Shown here piece after piece: positions 11,229-22,245 of a DNA stretch of 42,545 nucleotides (its first letter is position 1; every line of letters starts with the position of its first letter). A program made the translations under genes and the position numbers. This DNA is from Pigoraptor vietnamica (taxonomy: Eukaryota; Opisthokonta; Filasterea). The stretch lies in assembly GCA_943704525.1 (NCBI GenBank), contig CALSCQ010000130.1, forward strand, positions 1-42,545. Reading direction: 5' to 3'. The notes beneath the pieces were generated by a model. It searched no databases and was not told the origin of the DNA. It was given only the letters and a program-made list of their open reading frames with translations.

Positions 11229-13123
11229 TCACTGTATGCTCATATTGCGGAACGGCGCGTCGTGCGGCGCATAGCGGTACGTATCGACCTCGATCGGCCG
11301 TGCGAGCTCCTTTTCCCAGTCGGCGTAAAAGATTTGTGCGCGCTCTCCGAGCAGCACGAGGATATTGAGGACCGTCCACGCACCGAGGAGCACAGCCCCG
11401 AAAAGGATGTCCCACTTTCGAATGTCGATGTCGTGTTCGACCGCGACAGACACGAGGGCGTTCTCGAGCGCGATGAGACAGAGCACCAGAAAAGCGATCA
11501 CGACGTAGCCGTCCAGGAGTGTTGGGTACGGCACCTGTGTGTATAAACAGAAGCATGAGAGAGGGGAGATCAGTGCTCGAAACCGCAAGACTGCCTGTGC
11601 AATATATGGCACTAATAGAGCAGTCTGGAAGAGGACTCAGATATGTGCGCAGACACACATGCATTGTGCGCTCGCTCACAACAACACGAGGGCGCACCTT
11701 GGGCAAGTAGCCGTTGATCACAAACTTGAACGCGACCGCAGCCAGAATGAGCGTCATGACGACGGAGAAGCGACTCGCGAGGTCGTCCGGGGAGAGGAAG
11801 AAGGCAAGCCCGCACACGACCACGAGCAGGTACAGCGGGGCGCCGACGTTCATGACATAATGGGTTGGCTTACGTTGCAGCCTGGCAGTGGGCGTGCGGG
11901 TCAGTGTCTCTACATGAATACGCTGGGTGCGCACGCATACGTGCATGCGCGCACACACACCAATTGAATCGCACCTGCACACACACACTCGCAGGCATAC
12001 ACACGCACACTTACACGCGCATGCACTCGCACACATACGCACGCACGATCGCACACGGTTCACAACTGGCCGCACAGCTTGTCCTAGCACTTCTTCACAC
12101 AACGCACTCACCGCATCTTCATCTCAAAATGGTACGTCGTGTCCGCCTTTCGGAAGCCAATAAATGGCTCAAACGTGTGCCAGTTCATCGCATGCCCGCC
12201 CATTATGCCAAACCACGTCTGCGCCGACGTCCACCCGCTGTTCATGCTGTCTGCCTTCGTCCACGCAGCCACGCGCACGTTCGGCTCCGATGAAACTGTC
12301 TGGACGACGACAGTGAGAAGTTGCCTGTCGTACGGAAAGCGCTGCAAGCGAAAGAGGTCGCCAAACGTCGCTGCAGGAACGGCGAATCGAGATAAGGATA
12401 TCAGCACATAATAAACATGCGCGCACCCAGCCACGTGTTAAAAGTAGAAATGGTTTATCCCTCTGGCTACACACATTTTCATAAGGTCAAGGTCACAATA
12501 TACATGCGCACGTGTTTAAATTAGAACTGGCTTATTTCTCCCGCAAAGGAGGCACGCACACACCTTCATATCCGATGCATGCGTACACTTGGCCGCCCTT
12601 TCGCTTCACGGTGATGTCGCTCGTCTCGCACTCGAATGCGTTGAGGAAGAGGCACGCGCCCATGTCCACTGGCGACTCGTCCTTCACGTCTTCGGGCGTG
12701 AGGGAGTCGGCGTCGGGTTTGTCGCTTGCCCACGCCGCGTAAACGTACCCAGTCGACTGTGAAGGAAGGGGTGCGAGGGCGTAAGCCGCCCAATCTGACC
12801 CCTTGAGACTGAACCGCACCGAGAGCGTTGATGTACAAAAAAAAAAGCGATGAAAAAACTGCCCGCCCACTCGGTAAGTGATTAGGGCAATAGGGAAAGC
12901 GCACAATATAAAGTGTACGCACACATAGCAACGGTCGATCCCTTGCGTCACGATGCTGTGCTCCCACCTTGAATGACTGCTGCACGTCGTCCAAATCGGT
13001 TATCTCCGCTGTGACCGCCACACGAAACACGCGAAGCCCAGACGCGTTCGCAACAGAACTTCGGAAGTCTCCCGGGACTTCAACGTGCTCCAGGGACACA
13101 ATGGTGTCTGCGTCGTACCCCAT
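11229..13123 (-). CDS. Pentameric ligand-gated ion channel, Cys-less (prokaryotic-like) type
   Basis: Five exons, 13123-12968, 12756-12564, 12370-12112, 11881-11698 and 11534-11229, join in frame to 365 residues. The extracellular beta-sandwich is followed by four membrane segments, the pLGIC plan. RFPYDRQLL (residues about 127-135) is the signature of the Cys-loop position, but the flanking cysteines of animal receptors are absent, as in bacterial GLIC/ELIC. RKPTHYVMN precedes TM1 (about 212-231). TM2 is about 239-257 with SRFSVVMTLILAAVAFKF, and LPKVPYPTLLDGY leads into TM3 (271-293). TM4 is about 307-327, followed by a long C-terminal tail. Aligning AF(K/N) to GLIC puts Ser at 2', Thr at 6', Leu at 9' and Arg at 0', with no acidic ring at -1'. 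No signal peptide is visible, and an in-frame TAA lies two codons upstream of the ATG. Ligand unknown. Confidence 0.88.
12431..12534. repeat. Imperfect direct repeat in the channel-gene intron 2
   Basis: Two diverged copies of a roughly 26-28 bp segment (cacgtgttaaaagtagaaat and acgtgtttaaattagaact, each followed by a ggyttat motif) lie at about 12431-12459 and 12507-12534, between exons 2 and 3 of the channel gene. Confidence 0.55.
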
Positions 13124-13352
13124 CCTTTACAATGGGTCTGAGCGAATGTGGCGCCGACACCGGTACCGTTACTACACGGTCACCGTATTAGTCTCTGCAT
13201 ACGGCGAGTATGAAAGGAGAACTGCGAACAGCGATGTTGCGCGGGAAAGCAGGATGAGCGTGAGGCGACAATGGCGAGGACTGCCCGAGCGCGCACTCTG
13301 AATGTCCAGGTGCCCGTGGAAGGTGACACGACTGACTGTTGTGGGAGCTAGA

Positions 13353-13391
13353 ATTTACTATTTATAATTTATTTACATATAAATAGTAAAA
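13353..13391. repeat. AT-rich inverted repeat (12-13 bp arms)
   Basis: Arms TTTACTATTTAT (13354-13365) and ATAAATAGTAAA (13379-13390) are perfect reverse complements, with a 13-nt AT-rich spacer. One further A-T pair is possible inside. It lies in the divergent promoter region. Confidence 0.8.
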
Positions 13392-13526
13392 TACACAATT
13401 GCTACCTTGCCCATTTTCAATACAATTGTATGGCCCGTGCAATGTCTTACTTGATCGTTGTCTAGAACTATCTTTAGTAGATAGTCGTCTATATATAAAT
13501 ATGTTGAGTCTGTTACGGGACCGCAT

Positions 13527-13563
13527 GTGTACCAAGGGCTCTTAGAGCCCTTGATGTGTACAC
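13527..13563. repeat. GC-containing hairpin with near-zero loop
   Basis: Arms CAAGGGCTCT (13533-13542) and AGAGCCCTTG (13544-13553) are perfect reverse complements around a single T. GTGTAC just upstream and GTACAC downstream extend the dyad after a short asymmetric gap. It lies about 170 bp upstream of the peptidase ATG, so it may be a regulatory dyad or part of the 5' UTR. Confidence 0.75.
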
Positions 13564-13727
13564 TTGAGCCCGGCTCGCGAGAGATTTTGAGTTCATTGCG
13601 TGTTGTGAAGGAATCGCTTCGAGCGTTGCAACTTCCAGCCTCTAACTCTCGCATTGTAAGCACGTGTCCATGCGTGTCAAACACAAGCTGCTGAGCTAAG
13701 CGGAGTCGGCGACTTCGATCGAAAAAA

Positions 13728-16700
13728 ATGGGAACGATGCGCAGCACAAATTCTTTCGACGACTTCGACGACGAGGCCAACCTCCGCCTCTCGCATGAGG
13801 ACGGCATAGCACTGCTCGATCTCGGCAATACGTCGTCACGTGGGAAGTCGTCACGTTCCCGTGGGGGCAGTGCAGCTCCCAGCGGCGGCTTTGGGTATCG
13901 GCGGTGTCTGCAGGGCGTCGGCCTACTTATTCTCGTGCTCGGTTGTCTTGCGGCGGGCGTCGCGCTGGGAATCACCTTCGAGCGATCGCATGGGTCTGCC
14001 GTGTCAATAGACGCGTGCGACCCGTCTCGTCAGAATCTAACGGCAGCATCCTCTGTCCGTCTGCCGGCTGCAACGACGTGCGCCTGTCCGGATATGCCTG
14101 TCCCGCCCGCGGAATTCGTCACGAAGACTGTCACTGCGACTGCGTACGCGAGCGTCCCCGTTGTTCGCTCTGCTGTCGCAACGGAGAAGGTGACGGCGAG
14201 CGCCGTACGCACCGCCGTCGCCACGGAAACGGTCACGGCCACTGCCAGCGTCGACGTCACGGTCGACCACACGGCCATTGCCACGGAGCACGTGACACAC
14301 GTGGTGAGCGTCACCGTCGCGCAAACGTCAGTCGCGACGGAGACGGTTACATCGTTTGTGAGCGTTACGCCGGCCTGTCCGGCAGCCCCTCTTACGACCG
14401 CCGCTGCCGAAGCGTGCCCCTCTGCGACGGGTGCGCCTGTGCGCGGGCCGTCGTTCGACGACATTGCGGCTGAGGACGCGTCGTTGATGTACAGGGACGC
14501 GTTTTCAAACATGGTGGAAGCCCAAAACATCCGAAAAATGTTGAGGTATGTATTTTCGTGTGTATGGGGTGTGCGTGCGCGCACGTATTGCGTGACTGTG
14601 TTGATGTCTAACTGGTATATGAACTGTGGTCTTTCTGGGAGATGGCTGCAAACGCGCGTGTGTATGTGTGTGTGTCTGCCGGTGTGTGTGTGTGTGTGTG
14701 CCGGTGTGTGTGTGTGTGTGTGTGTGTCTGTGTGCGTGTCTGCGTGTGTGCGTGCGTGTGTATGTGTGTGTTCTCTTGAGTGTGCGCCATGTACCACATT
14801 TGTTAACACGCGATACGTAACAGGACGCTCACGGTTCGACCTCACCTCGCGGGCACGGACGGCAATCACGTGACGGCGGCGTTTGTGGAGAAGGTCATGA
14901 ATCAGGCCGGATTCGAAGATGTACGGTGAGTTTGCGCGTCCATTGGAATGCGTGCCCTACTTCCGTATGCACATGTACACGCACGGAGTCGTGCGCGCGC
15001 CTGCACACGTCCTATGTCCATGTGCACACGTACACGCACGGAGGGGCGCGCGCCTCATACACGTTGTATTGCATGCGGGGGTCTTGTTAATGGGCTCACG
15101 TACAGGAGTTTTGTGTGTATATTGCTCAACATCTATCGCACAGACATATCACTGTGCTACGACCCGCCAAAAAGCACACAATGGCTTATCGCCCCTTCAC
15201 CGCCCCCTGTCTTATATAGGATGGACGAGTACAACGTCCTTCTCTCGTACCCCGTCCCAAGCGACCCCAGCTTCGTCTCCCTCATCGATCTCGGCGAAAA
15301 CGGCACCGTGTGGCAGTCGCATGCAAGCGAGGACGCCTTCGCCGACGAGACCGACAGCGACGTCTTGCCCCCGTTCGTCGCGTACTCTGGAAGCGGCGAC
15401 GTGACGTCCGAGTGCCTCTATTACGCAAACTATTGCCGCGACACGGACTTTCCCACGCTCGCCGCCCGCATTGCCCCCAGTACGCTCGATGGCTGCATCA
15501 TTCTGTGCCGCTACGGAAAGGCGTTCCGGGGTAACAAGGTGTCGGAGGCGCAAAAGTGGAACGCCTCCGCCGTCATTCTCTACTCGGATCCGGCGGACGG
15601 TGGTCCCGGCGACGGCCCTGGCGAGGAGGTCTTCCCCCATGGCTTTTCAATGGGCTCCGACGGCGTGCAGCGCGGCAGCCTCTACATGTCGCACGGAGAT
15701 CCGTCCACGCCGTTCTGGCCAGCGCACCCGGGCGCGTATCGCCTCCCGAACAACGACAGCGACGTCTCCTCTCACCTCTTTCACATCCCCGCTTACCCCA
15801 TCTCCGCACGTGATGCTTCCGTTTTGTTGAGTCGCATGTCTGGCCACAACCCTCCGAAAGGGTGGGTCGGGGGCATTGCGAACGTGACTTACAGTCTGGG
15901 AGGCGCGCTCTCGGACGCCGTCGTCCGCGTCAAGGTCGCCGCCAACTTGACCGTCGCCCCCATCGTGAACGTGTGCGGCGGCCTGCGTGGCGCGCTGGAG
16001 CCCGACCGCGTTGTGCTTATGGGGAACCACAGGGACGCGTGGGTATACGGCGGCTCTGACCCGTCGTCGGGGACGGCGGTCATGCTAGAGGCCGTGCGCA
16101 TCTTTGGCGAACTTGCGCGGAACGGATGGCGACCGCGCAGGACGCTGCGCGTGTGCAGTTGGGACGCGGAAGAGTTTGGTCTCATCGGAAGCTCCGAGTT
16201 TGTCGAGGAGAACGTACACACGCTGTGGACGAACGCAGTCGCATATCTGTGGGTATTCTGGCACGGTAGACGGTACTGTCCCACATTCGTCTGCATTCTT
16301 TCGGTAGTTGCTTGTGTCATGATATGTCTCACCGTCTCTCTCTCTCTCTCTCTCCTCTTGACACACACACACACACACACACCAACTCACGGCTCCTCTT
16401 CTCCCATCTTTCAGTAACGTGGACATCGCCGTGTCCGGCAACGTGTCCCTCTTCGGCACAAGCGCGCCCATTCTGCTCGACGCCTTTTTCGACGCGGCCC
16501 GCGCAGTCCCCGCACCAAACACCACCACAGGGAAGACGGTATTCGATGTGTGGGCCTCCCAGTATCCGGACACGTCGTCGCCGCCGCAACCCGTGGTCGG
16601 TGACTTGGGCTCTGGCAGCGATTTCACGGGGATGTATGTGCACGCTGGCATTCCGTCGCTGGACTTCTCGTACACGCGTGGCGCAAACTACCCGAAGATA

Positions 16701-17541
16701 TACCCGCTCTACCATTCCGGTGAGTACCAGGGACTTTAGTGCCACTGTGGATAAGCACCGGTGCAGACACGCACGGTCACACGCTTACATGCGCGCTCAC
16801 ACTCGCTCACATAATAGAACGAAGACACGCACACACACGCGTGCGCGCGCGCAAACGCACATACATATATATCGCCGTAGCATACACGCATACAGAGCAC
16901 GCACAAGCGAAGCACCGACATTTGCGAATGTATGCGTGTCTGAGTTTCATTGTGTCGTATCCTCATCTGTTCGTTCCCCGTTTATATCAGTTCACGACGG
17001 CTTCCGCTGGGTGGACGAAATAGCGGACCCAGGGTTCGCCGCGCACGTCGCCGTCACTCGCGTGTGGGGCCATCTTGCTTTCAACATTCTCGACTCGAGG
17101 GCCCTTCCACACAACGCGAGGACCATGGCGGCGCGCGTGTCCGCACACGTGGACACCCTCGCAACCGCACTCGGCGACGACTACGCCGACATGGCGGACA
17201 CGCTGGCGGCGGCTGCGAACAGCCTCGTGGCAGCGGCGGCGGCCTTCCACGCGCGATTCGAGGCAGTCGCGAAGAGCGAAGACGCGCCCCTGTTGGAGAT
17301 GCGGGCGATGAACGACAGGCTCGCGTGGGTGGAGCGTGCGTTCCTCGCACGTGAGGGACTGCCGGGCCAGCCGTGGTTCCGACATCTCATCGATGCCCCG
17401 TCCGTGAGTAACAGTTACATGAGTAGGGGCTTTCCAGGCGTAATGGACGCTCTCGCGCAAAAAGACGGCGTCGCTGTCCGACGTGCTCTCGCGCGTGTTA
17501 CTGCGGCCGTTGACGAGGCGGCGCGCTCGTTGGCGGTGTAG
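13728..17541 (+). CDS. Type II membrane M28 metallopeptidase, glutamate carboxypeptidase II / NAALADase family
   Basis: Five exons, 13728-14545, 14824-14925, 15220-16248, 16415-16719 and 16991-17541, join in frame to 934 residues. A short acidic cytosolic tail (with IALLDLG) precedes a single TM helix at about 62-83. A Val/Thr-rich repeat stalk spans about 131-213, and the ectodomain has the human GCPII order. PHLAGTDGN opens the ectodomain; YGKAFRGNK and ILYSDPAD mark the protease-associated domain. The di-zinc site appears complete: His577 (GNHRDAW), Asp587 (GGSDP), catalytic Glu624 and ligand Glu625 (WDAEEFGL), Asp653 (LNVD) and His750 (YPLYHSV). MNDRLAWVERAFL and FPGVMDAL mark the helical dimerisation domain. 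The family trims C-terminal glutamate or other residues from extracellular peptides and folates; transferrin receptors are inactive relatives, but here the metal site is intact. The substrate is not predictable. The extra length over human (about 750) is mostly the N-terminal tail and stalk. Confidence 0.93.
14164..14370 (+). repeat. Coding tandem repeat, about 18 residues per unit (peptidase stalk)
   Basis: About four in-frame imperfect copies of a unit with the core (T/S)A(V/I)ATExVT followed by an S-V-x-V strand: SAVATEKVT, TAVATETVT, TAIATEHVT and TSVATETVT. Together they form a Thr/Val-rich stretch between the TM helix and the ectodomain, probably a glycosylated extended stalk. Confidence 0.8.
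14659..14771. repeat. TG microsatellite in peptidase-gene intron 1
   Basis: Several TG tracts interrupted by CTGCCGG-like and CG steps fill about half of the 278-bp intron. Confidence 0.9.
14965..15064. repeat. Two-copy imperfect tandem repeat in peptidase-gene intron 2
   Basis: Two diverged copies of about 45-50 bp containing gtacacgcacgga followed by gcgcgcgcct and a cacacgt/tacacgt end (about 14965-15010 and 15018-15064). Confidence 0.6.
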
Positions 17542-17770
17542 GCGATTTAAATCAAGTCAATTTTCACATTTGCCCCTGGGCGAGCGGTCATAGCGATATG
17601 CTTCATGTGATTTTTAACGTGTGTGCGTGGGGTGAGTGGTCGCAGTTGCCGCCGATCCTCCGCTGTCGCCGGTTGTGGTTGTGCATGGCTCTTACAATGG
17701 CAAAGTGGAAATGCGGCCATACAAACAGCCAATAGCCCTGTATAAAAATATTGCGCAGCGCATGGCCGCA
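17542..17770. other. Convergent 3' flanks of peptidase and kinesin genes
   Basis: 229 bp between two stop codons on opposite strands. It includes AT-rich patches (gcgatttaaatcaag near 17541 and ctgtataaaaatattg near 17737) that could serve 3'-end formation. No gene seen. Confidence 0.55.
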
Positions 17771-20700
17771 CTACACGCCCTCCATGCTGTCGGACGACAG
17801 TTCGGCGTCGCCATCCGCAAAGTCGTCGTCGCTTCCCACGGGCGCAACGGCGTCGTCCCTGTCTTCCATCTCCCACGCAAGCAGCTGACTGCAACTTCGC
17901 TCGCTGCCTGCAATGCTGTGCGGGGACAGAACAGACGACTCTCGCGTGAGCGCCTCGATCGCCGCCGATGTCGTCGCAGGACGCGCGCGCTGCGAAGACA
18001 TCACCGCCGCGCTGCTTGGGGAATTGGCGCGACGCGGAGTGCGCGGTGGCCCGCCGTTCCCTTCCACGCCAAGTGCAGAGTGGCCGCGTCGCGGGAGAAC
18101 GGCGGACTGTGCGCGCGCAGACATACTTGCGTGCCCCACATCGGCCGTTGCTGCGACACCACCCTGCACCGTCGATTGCACTCCGGGAACGCGGCGCGAA
18201 GACGACTGCACCTGCGCGCCCGTGTGAGGGCGGGACGGCGCGTTGGCAGTACCCGACAGCGGAATTTGCACGGCAGAGGACTGGAGTGAGGGCGACTCGG
18301 CAGCCATTCTCGTCTCCGCTGCATACGACGGGGTGTCCGACGCATCCGGCGCCATTCCGAACTTCGCAAGACTCGAGCGAATGCCCTGTCTGGACGCCGT
18401 GGTCGACACGGCCCGCGGCGACGCCCCCACGCTCTGCTGCTGCTGCGCGAGAGACTGTACTTGCGCGTGCTGCGGTGTGTGCGTCGAGGGAGTCTCTTCC
18501 GCAACGCGCACGAGCTGGGGAGGTGCCGTTGGCGGCGGCGCTGGCCTTGCGCCCGACTCCAAAGGCCTCGTTGACGGTTCTGCCGTGCGTGGCGGCGCTC
18601 GTCGTTGCTGTTGGGGCAGGTGACGTCCCGTGTCTGTCGACGGAGTGTCTGCCTGGCTCGTCTGCGCCTCCTCGACAATCGCTGCGGGCGCATGGACTGC
18701 CGTGGACGGGCGCGTGTGGTGCTGCTCCCTCTCGCTTGTCCCCGTGCGCGGCGGGTGTTCGATGACGAGACGCTGCACGTCGCCTGTGCCGGGCGGTCCC
18801 ACAACGGAATGCATGAGGGAACGCGTGTGCGCCGTCTGCGGCCGAGCGGCGAGGACCATGGACGCCGCCACGGAGAGAGGGAGTTCTCCACCGCGACTGA
18901 CGAGGAGGCCTTCGAGGCGCTCGTTGTGCCGCTGCAATTTGCGGATTTCCTTGAGCTTGTCGGCGAAGATTTCGTCGTCACGCATGAGGTCGCTGCGAAT
19001 CTGAGGGAGTGTGAAAACGAGGGATGAGGGGCTTAGAGTGTAACAATCTCGTGCCTCACTCAGATTGACACGCCACACGCAGGTACACACGCATAGGGGC
19101 ACATTACATCACAAAAACACAAGCGCACACCACCCACGCAAAACGGATTGTTATCCTCACCTCCGCAACCTCTCGGCGCGACACGGCGAGTGCATTCTGC
19201 GTCTGCAGCAACTCTTCTCTCAGCTGCGCCACCACGCGCTCGTGCTCCACGCCCCCCACGTTCTCCGCCTGTGTCGGTATGGCAGTAACAGGCCGGCCAA
19301 ACGACCGTCCGCCGCCCACAATCGCAGCTGTCGACGCATCATCCGGCGACGACAGCAGTTCCGAGATCTCGGCAAGAAGACGGCCCAATCCCTCCGGGTC
19401 AGCGTTCTCCTCCCCGCCGGACGCCGCGCGCTTTCCACCGGCGCGCATCAACGTCACAAGGTGTCGCTGGCAGCGCTTCACGAGTGCGCGCGTCGCCTCG
19501 GAGCGCTTCGCCACGCGCTCGAACTTCTGGTCGGCGATTACGAGTGCTGCGCGGAGCCGAGACGCTTCCAACTCGGCGCGTTCCGCTCTCTCCTGCAACG
19601 CAGCCGCCTTTTCGTTTGCCTGCGCCAGGTCACGTGCCACGTTCGCACCCCGGATGGTGCGCGCTTTGAGTTCGCCAACGACGCCGTCGATTGCATGGGC
19701 ATTCGTTTCAAAGACGGTCGAGACAGTGAGGCCGGCCGAGGACAGCTTCCGCGCGACCTCTTCCCTCACGGAGCGCTCGTGCCTTTCGAGTGCCTCACGC
19801 TGACGTCCCTCGTGTTCCGCACGAAGGGATTCGTGCTGTCGCTGCTGTTCGCGCAATTGCGTGCGAAGGACGTCGATTTCGTGCCTCATCTCGGCGAGAA
19901 GGGCCTCCTCGGGGCTCGTGTTGACGATGGGGCGGTTCTTGATGTTGCGCGCGCGGTTTGCGTACTTGAGGGACGACAGCGACTCCTGCGACGTGCGAGA
20001 TGCACGGGTCGATTGCGAGGTCGTTAGAGAATGTCTTCCACAAAAAAAGAAAAAAGAAAAAAATAAATAGCGCACGCGCACGCGCACACGCTACCACACA
20101 GAGGCACCGCGCGCCCCGCATATGGTGTACTACACTCACACACACACACTCACTCACGCACACGCACAAACACATACACACACACACACACAGAGCAAAA
20201 CGCGCGCCATTCACCTCCATGTCGACGTCCGCTGGGCTGAGGCAGGCGATCATCGCCGTGCGACTGTTACCACCGAGGCTGTCCTTCAAAATGCGCGTGA
20301 GCTTGCTGTCGCGGTAGGGCACGTGACCGGCGCTGAGGGCGCGGCGTGCGGGGGCGTCGGCGAGCGCGCTGATCACCTGCGTGCGTGCACGTCATCGACA
20401 ACGTAAACGATGAGAGGGTAATATGAAGTGCAGATGCAACGAAGAAGAAGTTGGGGTATAGAGCAGAGAACGCTTGAATTGAGCGTGAGCCAATGTGTTT
20501 TCTACTGCGCGTGTGCGTGTGCGAGGTGAACTGTCCACAATACTCGGCTTCAACACAGGCGTGTGCGGAACACCCACCTTCCCCAGCACAAGCAGCCCAG
20601 AGTTGATAGTGACCGTCTCCTTGAATGCATTTCCCGCGTTTTTCGTCCTGTGTGCGCGCTCCGATCCCGCCAAATCGACGAGATGGAACTTGGACGAGAG

Positions 20701-22203
20701 GTATTCCTCGCTCTTTCCGGGGGCGTCTCCCTCCCCACCGTCGGTGGGCGCGTGCCTTCGGCGCTGTTCTATGATGATGGTGAATATGGCGTGGCTGCGA
20801 CTCGACTGCTCGTTCATCGCAGTGGAACCCGTGACGCGCGCGAGGGACCCGCTCTCGAGGTACCGGAAGACTTCTTCGGCGGAATTAACGACCTGTTGCA
20901 CGCGAGTGGAGTGTAGATATATAAGCGTGAAGTCATAAGTGAAGAGTTGTGAGTGTAGATATATAAGCGTGATGTCATAAGAACGAGCGTGTGGAGAGTT
21001 GAGCTTTAAGCGACTCATCGTCCTACGTTGATGGCGAACTGGAACGTACAGATAATGCCAGCATGCGCAAATTTGAAATGAAACGAGACGGCGTGTGTGC
21101 GTGTGTAACAATGGCAAACTTAGAAGCTCGCACACACCTCCTCTGCAACGCCCACAAGCACGGTGTCACCCGCGCCGTTCTCGCGAATGCTCATTGCGCG
21201 AGACGGCTTTTCGGGCTCAAGCAAGTCGCGAAGCTCCTCCATGTATATCTCGAGGTAAGAGACACGCACAAGGAACTCGCACTCGGCACGGCGGTCCTGC
21301 GTGGAAGAGAGGTTGGGGTTCGGGTTAGGATAGAACAAATGACACGCGCCCTCATGAAGACACCACACCTGCCCGCATGCACAACACACAGCAGGCACAT
21401 ACGCACATGTACACACGTACACACGTACACACACACACACACACACAGGCACTCACACACACGAACACACAGACACACACCTCCATCGTATCGAATATTT
21501 GCCGCACGGCGCGCGGAATGATCCCAATGGCCTCCTCCTCCAGCCCCTCCAAATTCCCGCTGCCCATCGTGTATGTCTTGCCAGAGCCCGTCTGTCCGTA
21601 CGCAAACACCGTCGCATTGTAGCCCTCGAAGCACGCGCCCACAAGCGACTCGACGCACGTCTCGTATATCTCGGCCTGACCGAGCGTGAAAAGTTCGCCG
21701 TGTCAGTAAGCGCGGGATAGCAATGTAACATTGAACTTGTAGCAAAAGCTGCTTACTACACTCCTCTGCCACGCACCACCCGCCCCTTCATACTCTCCAA
21801 AGTGCAAACAATATGCGCGGGTCAAATTGAATCGACCGATTCCCACACAAAGACGACTCTCCAACTCGTGCCGATGCAAGCACACTCGCGCGCGCACCTG
21901 TCTTGTCGATGGCCCGAAGGCGTGGTCGAAAGTGAACGACTTGTCCTTTCCGATTAGTACCTGCTTGCGGTCCGAGAAGACGCGCACGGCCTCCACGCGT
22001 CGCTGCAGTTTTTCCTTCGTCACGAATGGGCGCACCTATTTGGATCCAAGAGTGAGAGAAATATTGTGAGCGGCGCACATCGATTTGACACCGCGCAAGA
22101 AACGAACGACTGAAGAGCAGCATGAGATCACTTCGCAAAAACGCACGCTTGTGTTTTATGCGCGTGTGTGTGTGTGTGCGTGTGTGTGTGTGTGTGTGTG
22201 TGC

Positions 22204-22245
<42 letters not shown>

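Larger units (their letters stand above)
13124..13727. promoter_or_regulatory. Divergent promoter region of channel and M28 peptidase genes
   Basis: 604 bp between the minus-strand channel ATG (13123) and the plus-strand peptidase ATG (13728). It contains a distinctly AT-rich island (about 13350-13510) set in GC-rich surroundings, and two inverted repeats annotated separately. Both promoters and 5' UTRs should lie here. No coding segment was found. Confidence 0.6.

Noticed and set aside
12757-12835. Earlier acceptor for channel exon 2, adding a LKGSDWAAYALAP-type segment
   Set aside because: The acceptor near 12821 gives the wrong phase for the following sequence, whereas the acceptor ending at 12757 (ccttcacag) joins in phase 0 and keeps the family spacing.
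17771-19000. Plus-strand overlapping genes opposite the kinesin tail and other GC-rich exons
   Set aside because: Long antisense frames are expected from high GC content. Only the minus-strand frame continues the motor across phase-matched exons.
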